In this document: piece after piece, positions 1 to 7,191 of the stretch | Layout: every line of letters begins with the position of its first letter | How positions within the stretch are numbered: the first letter of the stretch is position 1 | DNA from: JASFRS01 sp050114795 | Lineage (GTDB): Bacteria; Pseudomonadota; Alphaproteobacteria; Sphingomonadales; CAKZYD01 | Length of the DNA stretch: 14,286 nt | Assembly (NCBI GenBank): GCA_050114795.1 | Contig: JASFRS010000055.1 | Coordinates: forward strand, 1 to 14,286 | Direction: 5' to 3' | The notes under the pieces: generated by a model | Told to the model about the DNA's origin: nothing | Seen by the model: the letters and a program-made list of their open reading frames with translations, nothing else | The model's database searches: none | Made by a program: the position numbers and the translations under genes

Positions 1-465
1 AACCAACTGCATCACCGGCACCGGATTCATGAAATGCATGCCCATGAAGCGTTCAGCACGGTCCGTGCTGGCAGCCAGCCTGGTGATGGAAATAGAAGAG
101 GTGTTGGTGCATAAAATTGCGTCTTCACTAAGGTGAGGACACACATTAGCGAAGATTTTCTTCTTCACCTCTTCATTTTCGGTTGCAGCTTCAATAACCA
201 CCTGAACCCTGGCCATATCGCTTAAAGACTCGGACGGGGTGATGCGGGCCAAACCGGCGCTTTTGTCACTTTCCGTAATCAGACCCTTGGCAATTTGCCG
301 GTCCATATTGCCAGAAATGATGTCTAAAGCAGCCTTCGCACGGTCCAGGCTAACGTCACTTAAGATGACGTCATAGCCTGATAGCGCGCCAACATGGGCA
401 ATACCATTGCCCATCTGACCAGCGCCGATGACGCCAATGGTTTTAATGATTGGCGTCTCGGCCAT
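1..465 (-). CDS. hbd: 3-hydroxybutyryl-CoA dehydrogenase, N-terminal part (cut by window edge)
   Basis: This cytoplasmic enzyme oxidises (S)-3-hydroxybutyryl-CoA to acetoacetyl-CoA with NAD(P)+, in beta-oxidation or butanoate/PHB metabolism. The visible 155 residues contain the Rossmann dinucleotide loop GVIGAGQMGNGIA (residues 11-23). A mid-domain IEAATENEEVK segment and the NTSS (121-124) and GMHFMNPVP (142-150) motifs follow, with His144 as the expected catalytic histidine. The start at 465 has AAGGA eight bases upstream. The gene begins 11 bases after the etfA stop, so it is probably the last gene seen of the same transcript, placing the dehydrogenase beside its likely electron-transfer partner. 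The C-terminal domain lies outside the window, so fusion to another domain cannot be excluded. The family assignment is firm; the exact chain-length preference is not visible. Confidence 0.93.
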   Translation of the reverse strand, partial: MAETPIIKTIGVIGAGQMGNGIAHVGALSGYDVILSDVSLDRAKAALDIISGNMDRQIAKGLITESDKSAGLARITPSESLSDMARVQVVIEAATENEEVKKKIFANVCPHLSEDAILCTNTSSISITRLAASTDRAERFMGMHFMNPVPVMQLV

Positions 466-476
466 GGCTTTTATCC

Positions 477-1412
477 TTAACCCAAAGCGTCTGTCAGTTC
501 AGGAACGGCTTGGAACAGGTCAGCGACCAACCCATAATCCGCCACCTGGAAGATGGGCGCTTCTTCGTCTTTATTGATGGCGACGATGATTTTGCTGTCT
601 TTCATGCCAGCCAAATGCTGGATGGCACCGGAAATGCCCACCGCCACATAAAGCTCAGGGGCAACAATTTTACCGGTTTGACCAACTTGATAATCATTGG
701 GGACATAACCCGCATCAACAGCTGCACGGCTGGCACCTGTTGCCGCACCCAGCTTATCAGCCAGCGGGTCGATGATTTTGTGATAATTCTCACCGCTGCC
801 CAGGCCACGACCGCCGGATACGACGATTTTGGCTGAGGTCAGTTCGGGACGATCAGATTCGCTCAGCTCTTGTGATACAAATTCAGATTTGCCCAGGCTG
901 TCAGCGGCGGCCACATCTTCTTTAGTAGCAGAGCCACCTTCAGCACCTGCTTTATCAAAGCCCGTCGTGCGCACAGTGATGACTTTCTTGGCATCTGAAG
1001 ACTGAACAGTCGCAATGGCGTTACCTGCATAAATCGGTCGCTCAAATGTATCCGCAGACACCACGGCAGTGATGTCAGAGATTTGAGCCACGTCCAATTT
1101 CGCAGCCACGCGCGGCATGAAGTTTTTACCAGTTGTGGAAGCACTGGCCATAACGGCGTCATAGCCATCCATCAGGCCAACGACCAGCGGAGCCAATTCT
1201 TCAGCCAAAGCATGCGCATAGCGCGCATCATCAGCAACTAAGACTTTGGACACACCGTCGATTTTCGCGGCCGCATCAGCAGTTGCGCCACAATCACTAC
1301 CGGCAACGAGAACATGGATATCACCGCCAAGAGCTTTAGCCGCAGTCACCACATTTAACGTGGAATCTTTCAGGCTTTGATTGTCATGATCTGCAAAAAT
1401 GAGGGTGGTCAT
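477..1412 (-). CDS. etfA: Electron transfer flavoprotein alpha subunit
   Basis: This is the FAD-carrying subunit of the soluble ETF heterodimer, which takes electrons from acyl-CoA and related dehydrogenases and passes them to ETF-quinone oxidoreductase. At 311 residues it has normal length. The N-terminal half is the ETF alpha/beta fold. The C-terminal FAD domain shows VVSGGRGLGSGENY (197-210), TGASRAAVDAGY (225-236), QTGK (245-248), GISGAIQHLAG (259-269) and ADYGLVADLF (291-300), all classic FixB/EtfA positions. The start at 1412 overlaps the etfB stop by four bases (ATGA on the minus strand). An AAGGAG lies seven bases upstream inside etfB, so the two subunits are probably translationally coupled for 1:1 synthesis. 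There is no sign of the bifurcating Fix/Etf variant, but I cannot rule it out by eye. Confidence 0.97.
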   Translation of the reverse strand: MTTLIFADHDNQSLKDSTLNVVTAAKALGGDIHVLVAGSDCGATADAAAKIDGVSKVLVADDARYAHALAEELAPLVVGLMDGYDAVMASASTTGKNFMPRVAAKLDVAQISDITAVVSADTFERPIYAGNAIATVQSSDAKKVITVRTTGFDKAGAEGGSATKEDVAAADSLGKSEFVSQELSESDRPELTSAKIVVSGGRGLGSGENYHKIIDPLADKLGAATGASRAAVDAGYVPNDYQVGQTGKIVAPELYVAVGISGAIQHLAGMKDSKIIVAINKDEEAPIFQVADYGLVADLFQAVPELTDALG

Positions 1413-2158
1413 GCGATGACTCCTTCTTTTTTGAGGGCAGCAACCAAGGCAGCCACATCTTCAACTTTTTGACCAGCTTGACGTTTCGGCGGCTCACTCA
1501 CTTTCAGCGTGGAGAGGCGCGGCGCCAGGTCTACGCCATAGTCCGCAGCGGTCTTCTCATCAATCGGCTTACGCTTGGCTTTCATGATATTGGGAAGAGA
1601 GGCATAGCGCGGCTCGTTCAAGCGCAAGTCCGTGGTCACAATGGCAGGCAAGCTCAGCTTCACCGTTTCAAGACCGCCATCAACCTCACGGGTCACATTC
1701 ACATGGCCGTCTTCTAAAGCGACTTCAGAAGCAAATGTGCCTTGGGGCAAGTCTGTGAGGGCTGCCAGCATCTGGCCGGTTTGGTTGCAATCATCATCAA
1801 TGGCTTGCTTGCCCATGATGACCAGGCCAGGCTCTTCCTCTGCCATGACAGCCTTCAGGATTTTCGCAACGGCCAGCGGCTCAACCACTTCGTCCGTCAC
1901 AACCAAAATACCGCGGTCACCACCCATGGCAAGACCGGTGCGGATTGTTTCCTGTGCCTGTTTTGGACCGATGGAAACAATAACGATTTCCTCAACAGCG
2001 CCTTTTTCTTTCAGACGAATCGCTTCTTCAACAGCGATTTCATCAAAAGGGTTCATGGACATTTTGACATTGGAGAGTTCAACGCCGCTTTCATCCGCCT
2101 TCACACGGACTTTGACGTTGTAATCAACCACCCTTTTTACGGGCACTAAAACTTTCAT
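1409..2158 (-). CDS. etfB: Electron transfer flavoprotein beta subunit
   Basis: This AMP-binding partner of EtfA completes the soluble electron-transfer flavoprotein. The protein opens with MKVLVPVKRVVDYNVKVRVK, the typical beta-subunit start. It continues with MSMNPFDEIAVEEAIRLKE, an IVSIGPKQAQETIRTGLAMGGDR segment around residues 65-88, and the beta-subunit signature region around LRLNEPRYASLPNIMKAKRK (about 177-196). I chose the start at 2158 (249 residues, the family's usual length) over an in-frame ATG 18 bases upstream, because AGGAG at 2166-2170 is correctly spaced for 2158 and the family starts at MKVLV. A 108-base gap separates it from the upstream adenosyltransferase gene. That gap could hold an internal promoter, but I see no convincing -35/-10 pair and no strong terminator there. 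Confidence 0.97.
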   Translation of the reverse strand: MKVLVPVKRVVDYNVKVRVKADESGVELSNVKMSMNPFDEIAVEEAIRLKEKGAVEEIVIVSIGPKQAQETIRTGLAMGGDRGILVVTDEVVEPLAVAKILKAVMAEEEPGLVIMGKQAIDDDCNQTGQMLAALTDLPQGTFASEVALEDGHVNVTREVDGGLETVKLSLPAIVTTDLRLNEPRYASLPNIMKAKRKPIDEKTAADYGVDLAPRLSTLKVSEPPKRQAGQKVEDVAALVAALKKEGVIA

Positions 2159-2165
2159 CCCATAG

Positions 2166-2170
2166 CTCCT
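2166..2170 (-). promoter_or_regulatory. Ribosome binding site of etfB (decides the start)
   Basis: AGGAG on the minus strand lies seven bases before the ATG at 2158. The alternative ATG ending at 2176 lies upstream of this site and has no comparable purine run, so the site supports the shorter 249-residue EtfB. Confidence 0.8.
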
Positions 2171-2266
2171 GAACAATGGTTTTCAGCACAGCTTATGCTG
2201 CTATGCACAATCTTTAGATGATGACCTAGCCCAGACGGGCACGCGCGTCAATTAGCGGCTTGGGTC

Positions 2267-2836
2267 TTAGCGCCTATTTGCCCCCGGAACCCACAACACA
2301 TCGGCGTTACCACCATCATTTAAATGCCGAGCCATGACAAACAGATGGTCGGACAGGCGATTGATGAATTTTAGCGCTGCCGGATTCACCGGCTCCTCTG
2401 CCATCAACGCCGTAATCAAGCGTTCTGCCCGTCGCACAACCGTGCGCGCCAAATGAAGCTGCGCTGATGCCGCACTTCCACCCGGTAGAATAAATGAGGT
2501 GAGCGGGGACAAATCGGCATTTATGATGTCAATTTCATCTTCCAGCCTTGTAACTTGGCTGTCCGTGATGCGCAGGACCATCTCACTTGGCGTAAAATCC
2601 TCACCCGGCGTGGCTAAATCCGCGCCCAAATCAAAGAGGTCATTTTGGATACGCTCAAGCATGACATCCGCTTCACCGGATGTATGAAGCCGCGCTATGC
2701 CAATGATGGCATTGGCTTCATCAACAGTACCAAAAGTTTCAACCCGCAGAGCGTGTTTTGGAACGCGGTTTCCGTCCACCAAAGAGGTCTCCCCCTTATC
2801 ACCGCCGCGCGTATAAATCTTGGTGAGTTTGACCAT
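2267..2836 (-). CDS. PduO/MMAB-type ATP:cob(I)alamin adenosyltransferase
   Basis: This enzyme transfers the 5'-deoxyadenosyl group of ATP to cob(I)alamin, making coenzyme B12 for enzymes such as methylmalonyl-CoA mutase. The 189-residue length fits the PduO-type single-domain family. The N-terminal ATP loop is TRGGDKGETSL (9-19); many relatives have TRTGDDGTT here. Later motifs are FGTVDEANA (35-43), FILPGGS (115-121), RTVVRRAER (131-139) and NRLSDHLFVMAR (159-170), which carry the Arg, Asp and Asn positions of the active site. It starts 11 bases after the HIG1-like gene and is followed by etfB 108 bases later. Its placement with ETF genes recalls a conserved alphaproteobacterial neighbourhood, plausibly tied to propionyl-/methylmalonyl-CoA handling after fatty-acid or amino-acid oxidation; that functional link is inference. 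Confidence 0.94.
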   Translation of the reverse strand: MVKLTKIYTRGGDKGETSLVDGNRVPKHALRVETFGTVDEANAIIGIARLHTSGEADVMLERIQNDLFDLGADLATPGEDFTPSEMVLRITDSQVTRLEDEIDIINADLSPLTSFILPGGSAASAQLHLARTVVRRAERLITALMAEEPVNPAALKFINRLSDHLFVMARHLNDGGNADVLWVPGANRR

Positions 2837-2847
2837 TGACCTGCGCC

Positions 2848-3045
2848 TTAGCCGCCCGTTGCAACAGCTATGAAAATAAGGATGAGAACGATGGTCACTG
2901 CCTGAGCAATGACCCGCATTTGCATCAGCTTGTTGGACTTTTTGCCAGTCACATCTTTGCCGCGCGCCATGGTGAGAACACCGGTTAATAGCACGCCAAG
3001 CGTGAACAGGGCTGCTATGATTATCAAAATGACTATAGAGTTCAT
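2848..3045 (-). CDS. Small HIG1-like twin-transmembrane protein
   Basis: A 65-residue protein with two hydrophobic helices, about residues 3-25 and 45-62, joined by a basic loop (MARGKDVTGKKSNKLMQMR). The loop and start of helix 2 resemble the HIG1 signature (Q/I)x3(R/H)xRx3Q: RVIAQ gives the R-x3-Q part, while the preceding R/H position is Gln here. HIG1 proteins associate with respiratory-chain complexes in mitochondria; a role in the bacterial inner membrane is inferred from that. I chose the ATG at 3045 rather than an in-frame ATG 69 bases upstream, because the upstream extension is non-hydrophobic, would run into the palindromic operator region at 3115-3129, and would spoil the short hydrophobic N-terminus. 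It heads the adenosyltransferase-etfBA-hbd run. The short length keeps the family call moderate. Confidence 0.75.
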   Translation of the reverse strand: MNSIVILIIIAALFTLGVLLTGVLTMARGKDVTGKKSNKLMQMRVIAQAVTIVLILIFIAVATGG

Positions 3046-3104
3046 AAGCTCACATATAGCGTGCCGAATGAACGCTGACCAGAGACAAGACGCCTCAGCA
3101 CATC

Positions 3105-3133
3105 TTGACGACATTGTTATAATATAACATGAT
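3105..3133 (+). promoter_or_regulatory. Candidate promoter with embedded Zur-type zinc operator (palindrome 3115-3129)
   Basis: Positions 3115-3129 read TGTTATA-A-TATAACA, a perfect 7+1+7 inverted repeat. From memory, proteobacterial Zur boxes centre on ATGTTATANTATAACAT; this site matches all but the outermost left base, and the right flank continues with T. A TTGACG at 3105-3110 and a CATGAT at 3128-3133 are 17 bases apart, so the palindrome sits between a -35 and a weak -10, the expected place for a zinc-dependent repressor. The palindrome ends 29 bases before the GTG of the small secreted protein and its ZnuD-like neighbour. The site also lies about 70 bases upstream of the divergent HIG1-like gene. 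The palindrome is seen directly; assignment to Zur is inference. Confidence 0.68.
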
Positions 3134-3158
3134 GCGCGCGCAGAAACGGGATTAAAGC

Positions 3159-3458
3159 GTGCACATTATTCGTCAGCACATAAAAGCAATGGCGCTTGCC
3201 ATGTTGTTCGCCCTTATGGGCATGCAATTGGCACAGGCTGTTCATATCCAGGACCATGGTCCGGTTCTTGAACAGATTGACAAATGTATTGCCTGCAAAA
3301 TTGCTGCCCATATCGATACAACGGATGAGCCACCTGAGCCTGTTGCCCCCACGGTGATTTTTGCTGAAATACCGCAGCCTATTCTCCAATTTGATTTCCA
3401 ATCCCAGGCTTATTTTCGCCCGCCAGGACGCGCACCACCACTGTCACACAGCATTTGA
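3159..3458 (+). CDS. Small secreted His/CxxC protein, possibly DUF2946-like, zinc-regulated candidate
   Basis: A 99-residue protein with a signal peptide: basic n-region (R5, H7, K9), hydrophobic core MALAMLFALMG, and a likely AQA cleavage site after residue 27. The predicted mature part is about 72 residues and holds H29, H33, C43, C46 and H51, a compact possible metal site (Hx3Hx9Cx2Cx4H). A proline-rich stretch follows, ending in RPPGRAPPL (87-95). This layout recalls small proteins that sit next to zinc or copper TonB receptors, such as DUF2946 members, but I cannot confirm membership. The start is GTG at 3159 with GGGA seven to eight bases upstream; an ATG at 3189 would remove the charged n-region. 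The gene lies 29 bases after the Zur-type palindrome and 42 bases before the receptor. A periplasmic zinc-binding role is inference. Confidence 0.7.
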   Translation: MHIIRQHIKAMALAMLFALMGMQLAQAVHIQDHGPVLEQIDKCIACKIAAHIDTTDEPPEPVAPTVIFAEIPQPILQFDFQSQAYFRPPGRAPPLSHSI

Positions 3459-3500
3459 AATCCGACTTTTGTATTTTGATTCTGATGTGTGAGTTGAGTC

Positions 3501-5438
3501 ATGCGCCTTTTGAAATGTACCCTTTTAGGGAGCCTATCCATATTTAGCCTGCCTGCCCTGGCATCTGAAATTACTGCACCGCCGGGTCTTGAGGAAATTA
3601 TTGTCACCGCGCCTTATGCGCGGCAGCAATTCGACATTCTCCAATCCACATCCGTGCTGGATGAAGATCATATCAAAGAACATCTAGAAGGGAATTTAGG
3701 GGAAACGCTGTCCAGCCTCCCCGGCGTCTCTTCAAGTTACTTTGGTCCCGGTGCCAGCCGCCCCATCATTCGTGGCTTGGGTTCTGAACGCCTGCGGGTG
3801 CTTGTCGATGGCATTGGAACCATCGATGCATCCAGCACCAGTCCTGACCATGCGGTCGCGTCAGAGGTTCTCACCGCCGAACGCATAGAAGTACTACGCG
3901 GCCCGGCAAGCCTGCTATACGGCTCATCCGCGGCTGGTGGTGTGGTGAATGTGATTGATGGGCGTATTCCATCATCCGTGCCAGACGCTATCGAAGGTGC
4001 GGTCTTTACTCGCTATGGCACCAATGATGATGAAGCGACCATCGCCGGGTCTCTTACCGCTGGCATTGCAGAGCGTTTGGCCGTCCATGCCGACGGTTTT
4101 TACAAAGACACGAATGACATCAAAACCAACGGGATAAGGTTCGAAAACACAGATACCGAGAGCTATGGCGGCACTCTAGGTCTAAGCGGTGTGTTTGAGG
4201 GCAGTTATCTTGGTGCTTCGGTTTCTTATAATGAAAGCAATTATGGGGTGCCGATTTCCGAAGGCGATGAAGATATTCGCATTGACTTGGAACAGCTTCG
4301 TTTTGATATGAAAGCAGGCCTCGACCTGGATGGTTTTTTCAATCAGGCAAAATTCCGCTTTTCCTATGGCGATTATGAACATGCGGAGTTGGAAGGCGTT
4401 GAAAGAGGGACAGTTTTCAACAATCGAGGCTATGAAGGGCGGTTTGAACTGGTTCAAGCCCCACATGGCAATTGGAAGGGCGCCATAGGCGTTCAATTCC
4501 GCGGGCGCGATTTTGAAGCAGTCGGCGAAGAAGCCTTTATTCCTGCTAATGACACGCTGCAATTAGGGCTATTCGCCTTAGAAGAATATGCGCTGGAGCA
4601 TTGGGTATTTGAAGCCTCCTCCCGCATAGAATATGTGGATGTGAAACAAAGCGCGCTCAATATCCAGCGGGATTTTACCGCTGTTAGCTTTGCTGTTGGC
4701 GCATCCCATTTATGGAGCGACTGGCTACGCGGCGGCATCCAGCTTTATCGGACAGAACGCGCACCCTCGGCTGAGGAATTATTCAGCAATGGCCCGCATT
4801 TTGCGACCTCTTCTTTTGAGCAAGGCAATGCCAATTTAGGTGAAGAAATCGCCTGGGGTGGCGAAGCAAACATCCGCGCGCAGAAAGACCAATTTAGCGC
4901 GTCCCTCACCTTCTTCTTTACCGATTATGATGATTTCATCGTTCAAAATTTCACAGATGAAGTGGAGGACAACCTCCCCGTCTTCCCCTACAGCCAAACG
5001 GATGCGCGTTTCTTTGGCTTGGAGTTTGAGGCTGATGCAACACTCTATGAAAATCAGTCCTTTGAACTGGTTGGCGATATCGCAGCGGACTTTGTCCGCG
5101 CCACAGACCGAAATTTGGGCCAACCTTTGCCTCGCATTCCTGCCAAAAGCACATTGATTGGGGTGGAAGGACGCATATCAAATCTCGATGGCCGTATTGA
5201 AGTCGAGTTGGTGGACAAGCAAAATAGAATATCTGCATTTGAAAGCCCGACTGATGGCTATGCACTGCTAAATCTTGGCATGACCTGGCGACCCTTTGGC
5301 GATGACCATGATTTGTCATTTCTCTTCCAAGCCCGCAACCTGACGGATAAGGACGCAAGGCGACACACATCTTTCTTAAAAGATGTATTGCCTTTACCGG
5401 GTCGAAATTTCCGTTTCTCTGCACGTTATAAATTTTAA
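3501..5438 (+). CDS. znuD: ZnuD-like TonB-dependent outer-membrane receptor (zinc)
   Basis: A 645-residue TonB-dependent receptor that likely imports zinc or a zinc carrier across the outer membrane with TonB-ExbBD energy. It has a signal peptide ending near LALASE (residues 18-23) and a TonB box-like EEIIVTA (31-37). The plug domain spans about 45-155 and includes GETLSSLPGV, RPIIRGLGSERLRVLVDG and EVLRGPASLLYG. A 22-strand-type barrel follows, ending in the usual terminal Phe (RYKF). STSPDHAV (112-119) and NVIDGRIP (150-157) resemble the SPDH and VDGKIP motifs I recall from Neisseria ZnuD, whose Asp-His pair contributes to zinc binding. It lacks the long His-rich loops of some ZnuD proteins. 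Expression from the upstream Zur-type promoter fits. The ribosome binding site is weak, so coupling to the small upstream gene is likely. The receptor call is firm; the zinc substrate is moderately supported. Confidence 0.85.
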   Translation: MRLLKCTLLGSLSIFSLPALASEITAPPGLEEIIVTAPYARQQFDILQSTSVLDEDHIKEHLEGNLGETLSSLPGVSSSYFGPGASRPIIRGLGSERLRVLVDGIGTIDASSTSPDHAVASEVLTAERIEVLRGPASLLYGSSAAGGVVNVIDGRIPSSVPDAIEGAVFTRYGTNDDEATIAGSLTAGIAERLAVHADGFYKDTNDIKTNGIRFENTDTESYGGTLGLSGVFEGSYLGASVSYNESNYGVPISEGDEDIRIDLEQLRFDMKAGLDLDGFFNQAKFRFSYGDYEHAELEGVERGTVFNNRGYEGRFELVQAPHGNWKGAIGVQFRGRDFEAVGEEAFIPANDTLQLGLFALEEYALEHWVFEASSRIEYVDVKQSALNIQRDFTAVSFAVGASHLWSDWLRGGIQLYRTERAPSAEELFSNGPHFATSSFEQGNANLGEEIAWGGEANIRAQKDQFSASLTFFFTDYDDFIVQNFTDEVEDNLPVFPYSQTDARFFGLEFEADATLYENQSFELVGDIAADFVRATDRNLGQPLPRIPAKSTLIGVEGRISNLDGRIEVELVDKQNRISAFESPTDGYALLNLGMTWRPFGDDHDLSFLFQARNLTDKDARRHTSFLKDVLPLPGRNFRFSARYKF

Positions 5439-5511
5439 ATTTGGGGATTAAGGTCAACTGCCGCTAATCTGCTCGAAAGACCGCATGTAAAAATGGCGAG
5501 GGAGGACGGAC

Positions 5512-7185
5512 ATGACACAGAAATGGTCAATGAAAAGACGAACAGTGCTAGGGATGCTGGCAGGTGCACCAGCACTTGGCGCTTTAAAGGCACTGGCGGA
5601 TGGGTCCGCTCAAACAAAATTCCCCTTTGGCATTGCCAGCGGTGATCCACTTAAAGACCGGGTCATTCTATGGACCAAAATACACAGCATGACGCCAGTT
5701 GATGTTGAATGGCAGGTCGCTGCGGACGAAGATTTTTCGACTCTCATATCCTCCGGGAAAAAAACCAGCAGCGCATCTAATGATCACATCATCAAAGTTG
5801 ATGCGATGGGCCTCGCCCCCGGGCAACGCTATTTTTATCGTTTCAAAGTCGGTGAAAGCGTTTCGCCCGTGGGCCGCACCCGGACTTTGCCTGAAAACGA
5901 TGTGTCGCAAATCCGTTTTGCTGTCACATCCTGTGCTAATTATCCTTATGGGTTTTTCAATGTTTACCGCCATATGGCGGAACGCGATGACCTGGACGCT
6001 GTTTTGCATTTAGGCGACTATATTTATGAATATCCCCGCGGTTTTTATGCTTCTGAAGCGATTGAAGCGCTTGGACGCGTGGTAAATCCTGCTGGCGAAA
6101 TTATTGCCCTTGATGATTATCGCGCGCGTTATGCCACCTATCGCCTGGATCCGGATCTACAGGCCGTTCATCAGGCCCATCCCTTCATCGCCGTTTGGGA
6201 TGACCATGAGGCCGCTAATGACAGCTATGCAACCGGGGCTGAAAACCATAATGAAGGCGAAGGGGACTGGATGGAAAGGCGCGCTGCTGCAAGGCAAGCC
6301 TATTTTGAATGGATGCCTATCCGTGAAAATTCCGGTGATAGGCAAGGCGAAATTTATCGCAGCTTCGATTTTGGAAATTTGGCACGCCTTATCATGCTGG
6401 ATACGCGCTTATCTGGTCGCGTAAAGCCATTGACTTATGGTGCAGATATTGAGCCTGAACAAATCACTCATGACAACGAGGCCAAACCAAGGCCTGACAT
6501 CAAAAGTTTTATCGAGAAGAAGCTTCTGGCCCCTGACCGCACCATCTTAGGCAAGACACAGGAAGACTGGTTGCGCAATGAATTAATGGCGTCCAAGGCA
6601 AAAGGCCAACCCTGGCAAATTTTGGGCCAGCAGGTTTTAGTAGGCAACTTACCCATCCCCAAAGGAGGCGAACGGCTGCTGCCTAAAGAAGATTTCCCCC
6701 AACGCAAACGTGTTGAGATGATGTTCGACCTCGCGCCTTTCAAACTGCCCATCAATCTGGACGCCTGGGATGGATATCCGGCGGCGAAACAAAGATTGAT
6801 CCAGGACATAATGGCTCATGCCAATAATACCGTGATATTAGCAGGTGATAGCCACAACGCCTGGGCTTTTGATATCAAAGCGGGGGATATTGTTGCGGCG
6901 GCCGAATTCGGAACAGCCAGCGTCACGTCACCGGGTTTGGAGACCTATATTCCGATAAAACCCTCAAAACTGAGGCGGGCATTGGTGAAAGCCAGTCCTG
7001 AGTTGAATTGGACTAACAGCACAGAACGGGGTTATATCACTTTGACAGTGACTGAAGAAAAAACCCGTGCAGATTTCTATTTTGTCGAGACTGTTGCAGA
7101 ACGGCACGCAGGTGCGACCCTTGAAAAAAGCTTTGAAGTCCAAGCTACAACAACACCTGGCGTTGCTCCGATGAAAAAAGTTTAA
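5512..7185 (+). CDS. phoD: PhoD-family alkaline phosphatase/phosphodiesterase, Tat-exported
   Basis: A periplasmic phosphomono-/diesterase that releases phosphate from organic esters. The Tat signal is KRRTVLGMLAG (8-18), followed by a hydrophobic stretch to about 29. The PhoD N-terminal beta domain begins with FPFGIASGDPLKDRVILWTK (37-56). The metallophosphatase domain follows: FAVTSCANY (136-144) with the Cys that ligates iron in PhoD, HLGDYIYEY (166-174), VWDDHEAANDSY (228-239), VILAGDSHNAW (441-451) and EFGTASVTSPG (465-475). Characterised PhoD uses Fe3+ and Ca2+ rather than the zinc of PhoA. At 557 residues it has normal length. The start at 5512 has GGGAGG about seven bases upstream. 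It follows the receptor by 73 bases and is six bases from the next gene. Substrate specificity cannot be read from sequence. Confidence 0.92.
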   Translation: MTQKWSMKRRTVLGMLAGAPALGALKALADGSAQTKFPFGIASGDPLKDRVILWTKIHSMTPVDVEWQVAADEDFSTLISSGKKTSSASNDHIIKVDAMGLAPGQRYFYRFKVGESVSPVGRTRTLPENDVSQIRFAVTSCANYPYGFFNVYRHMAERDDLDAVLHLGDYIYEYPRGFYASEAIEALGRVVNPAGEIIALDDYRARYATYRLDPDLQAVHQAHPFIAVWDDHEAANDSYATGAENHNEGEGDWMERRAAARQAYFEWMPIRENSGDRQGEIYRSFDFGNLARLIMLDTRLSGRVKPLTYGADIEPEQITHDNEAKPRPDIKSFIEKKLLAPDRTILGKTQEDWLRNELMASKAKGQPWQILGQQVLVGNLPIPKGGERLLPKEDFPQRKRVEMMFDLAPFKLPINLDAWDGYPAAKQRLIQDIMAHANNTVILAGDSHNAWAFDIKAGDIVAAAEFGTASVTSPGLETYIPIKPSKLRRALVKASPELNWTNSTERGYITLTVTEEKTRADFYFVETVAERHAGATLEKSFEVQATTTPGVAPMKKV

Positions 7186-7191
7186 GCACCT

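Noticed and set aside
450..2149. Plus-strand open frames across etfA and etfB
   Set aside because: They are shadows of the two ETF subunits, whose minus-strand frames carry complete family motifs.
3046..3114. Longer start (ATG at 3114) for the HIG1-like protein
   Set aside because: The 23 extra residues are Cys/Ser-rich, unlike the family, begin at the operator, and precede the natural hydrophobic N-terminus MNSIVILIII.
3118..3123. TATAAT as the -10 box paired with the nearby TTGACG
   Set aside because: Spacing is only seven bases. The TATAAT is better explained as the centre of the palindrome, with the -10 at 3128-3133.
3115..3129. Fur-type iron box instead of a zinc box
   Set aside because: A Fur box is built from GATAAT repeats; this palindrome has GTTATA-N-TATAAC arms, which fit Zur, and the receptor resembles ZnuD.
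4182..5123. Open frames on the minus strand within the receptor gene
   Set aside because: They lack ribosome binding sites and recognisable motifs, and lie opposite a strongly supported coding frame.
5425..5442. AT-rich stretch at the end of the receptor gene as a terminator
   Set aside because: It has only AT repeats (AAATTT twice), with no GC-rich stem and no T tract after a hairpin.
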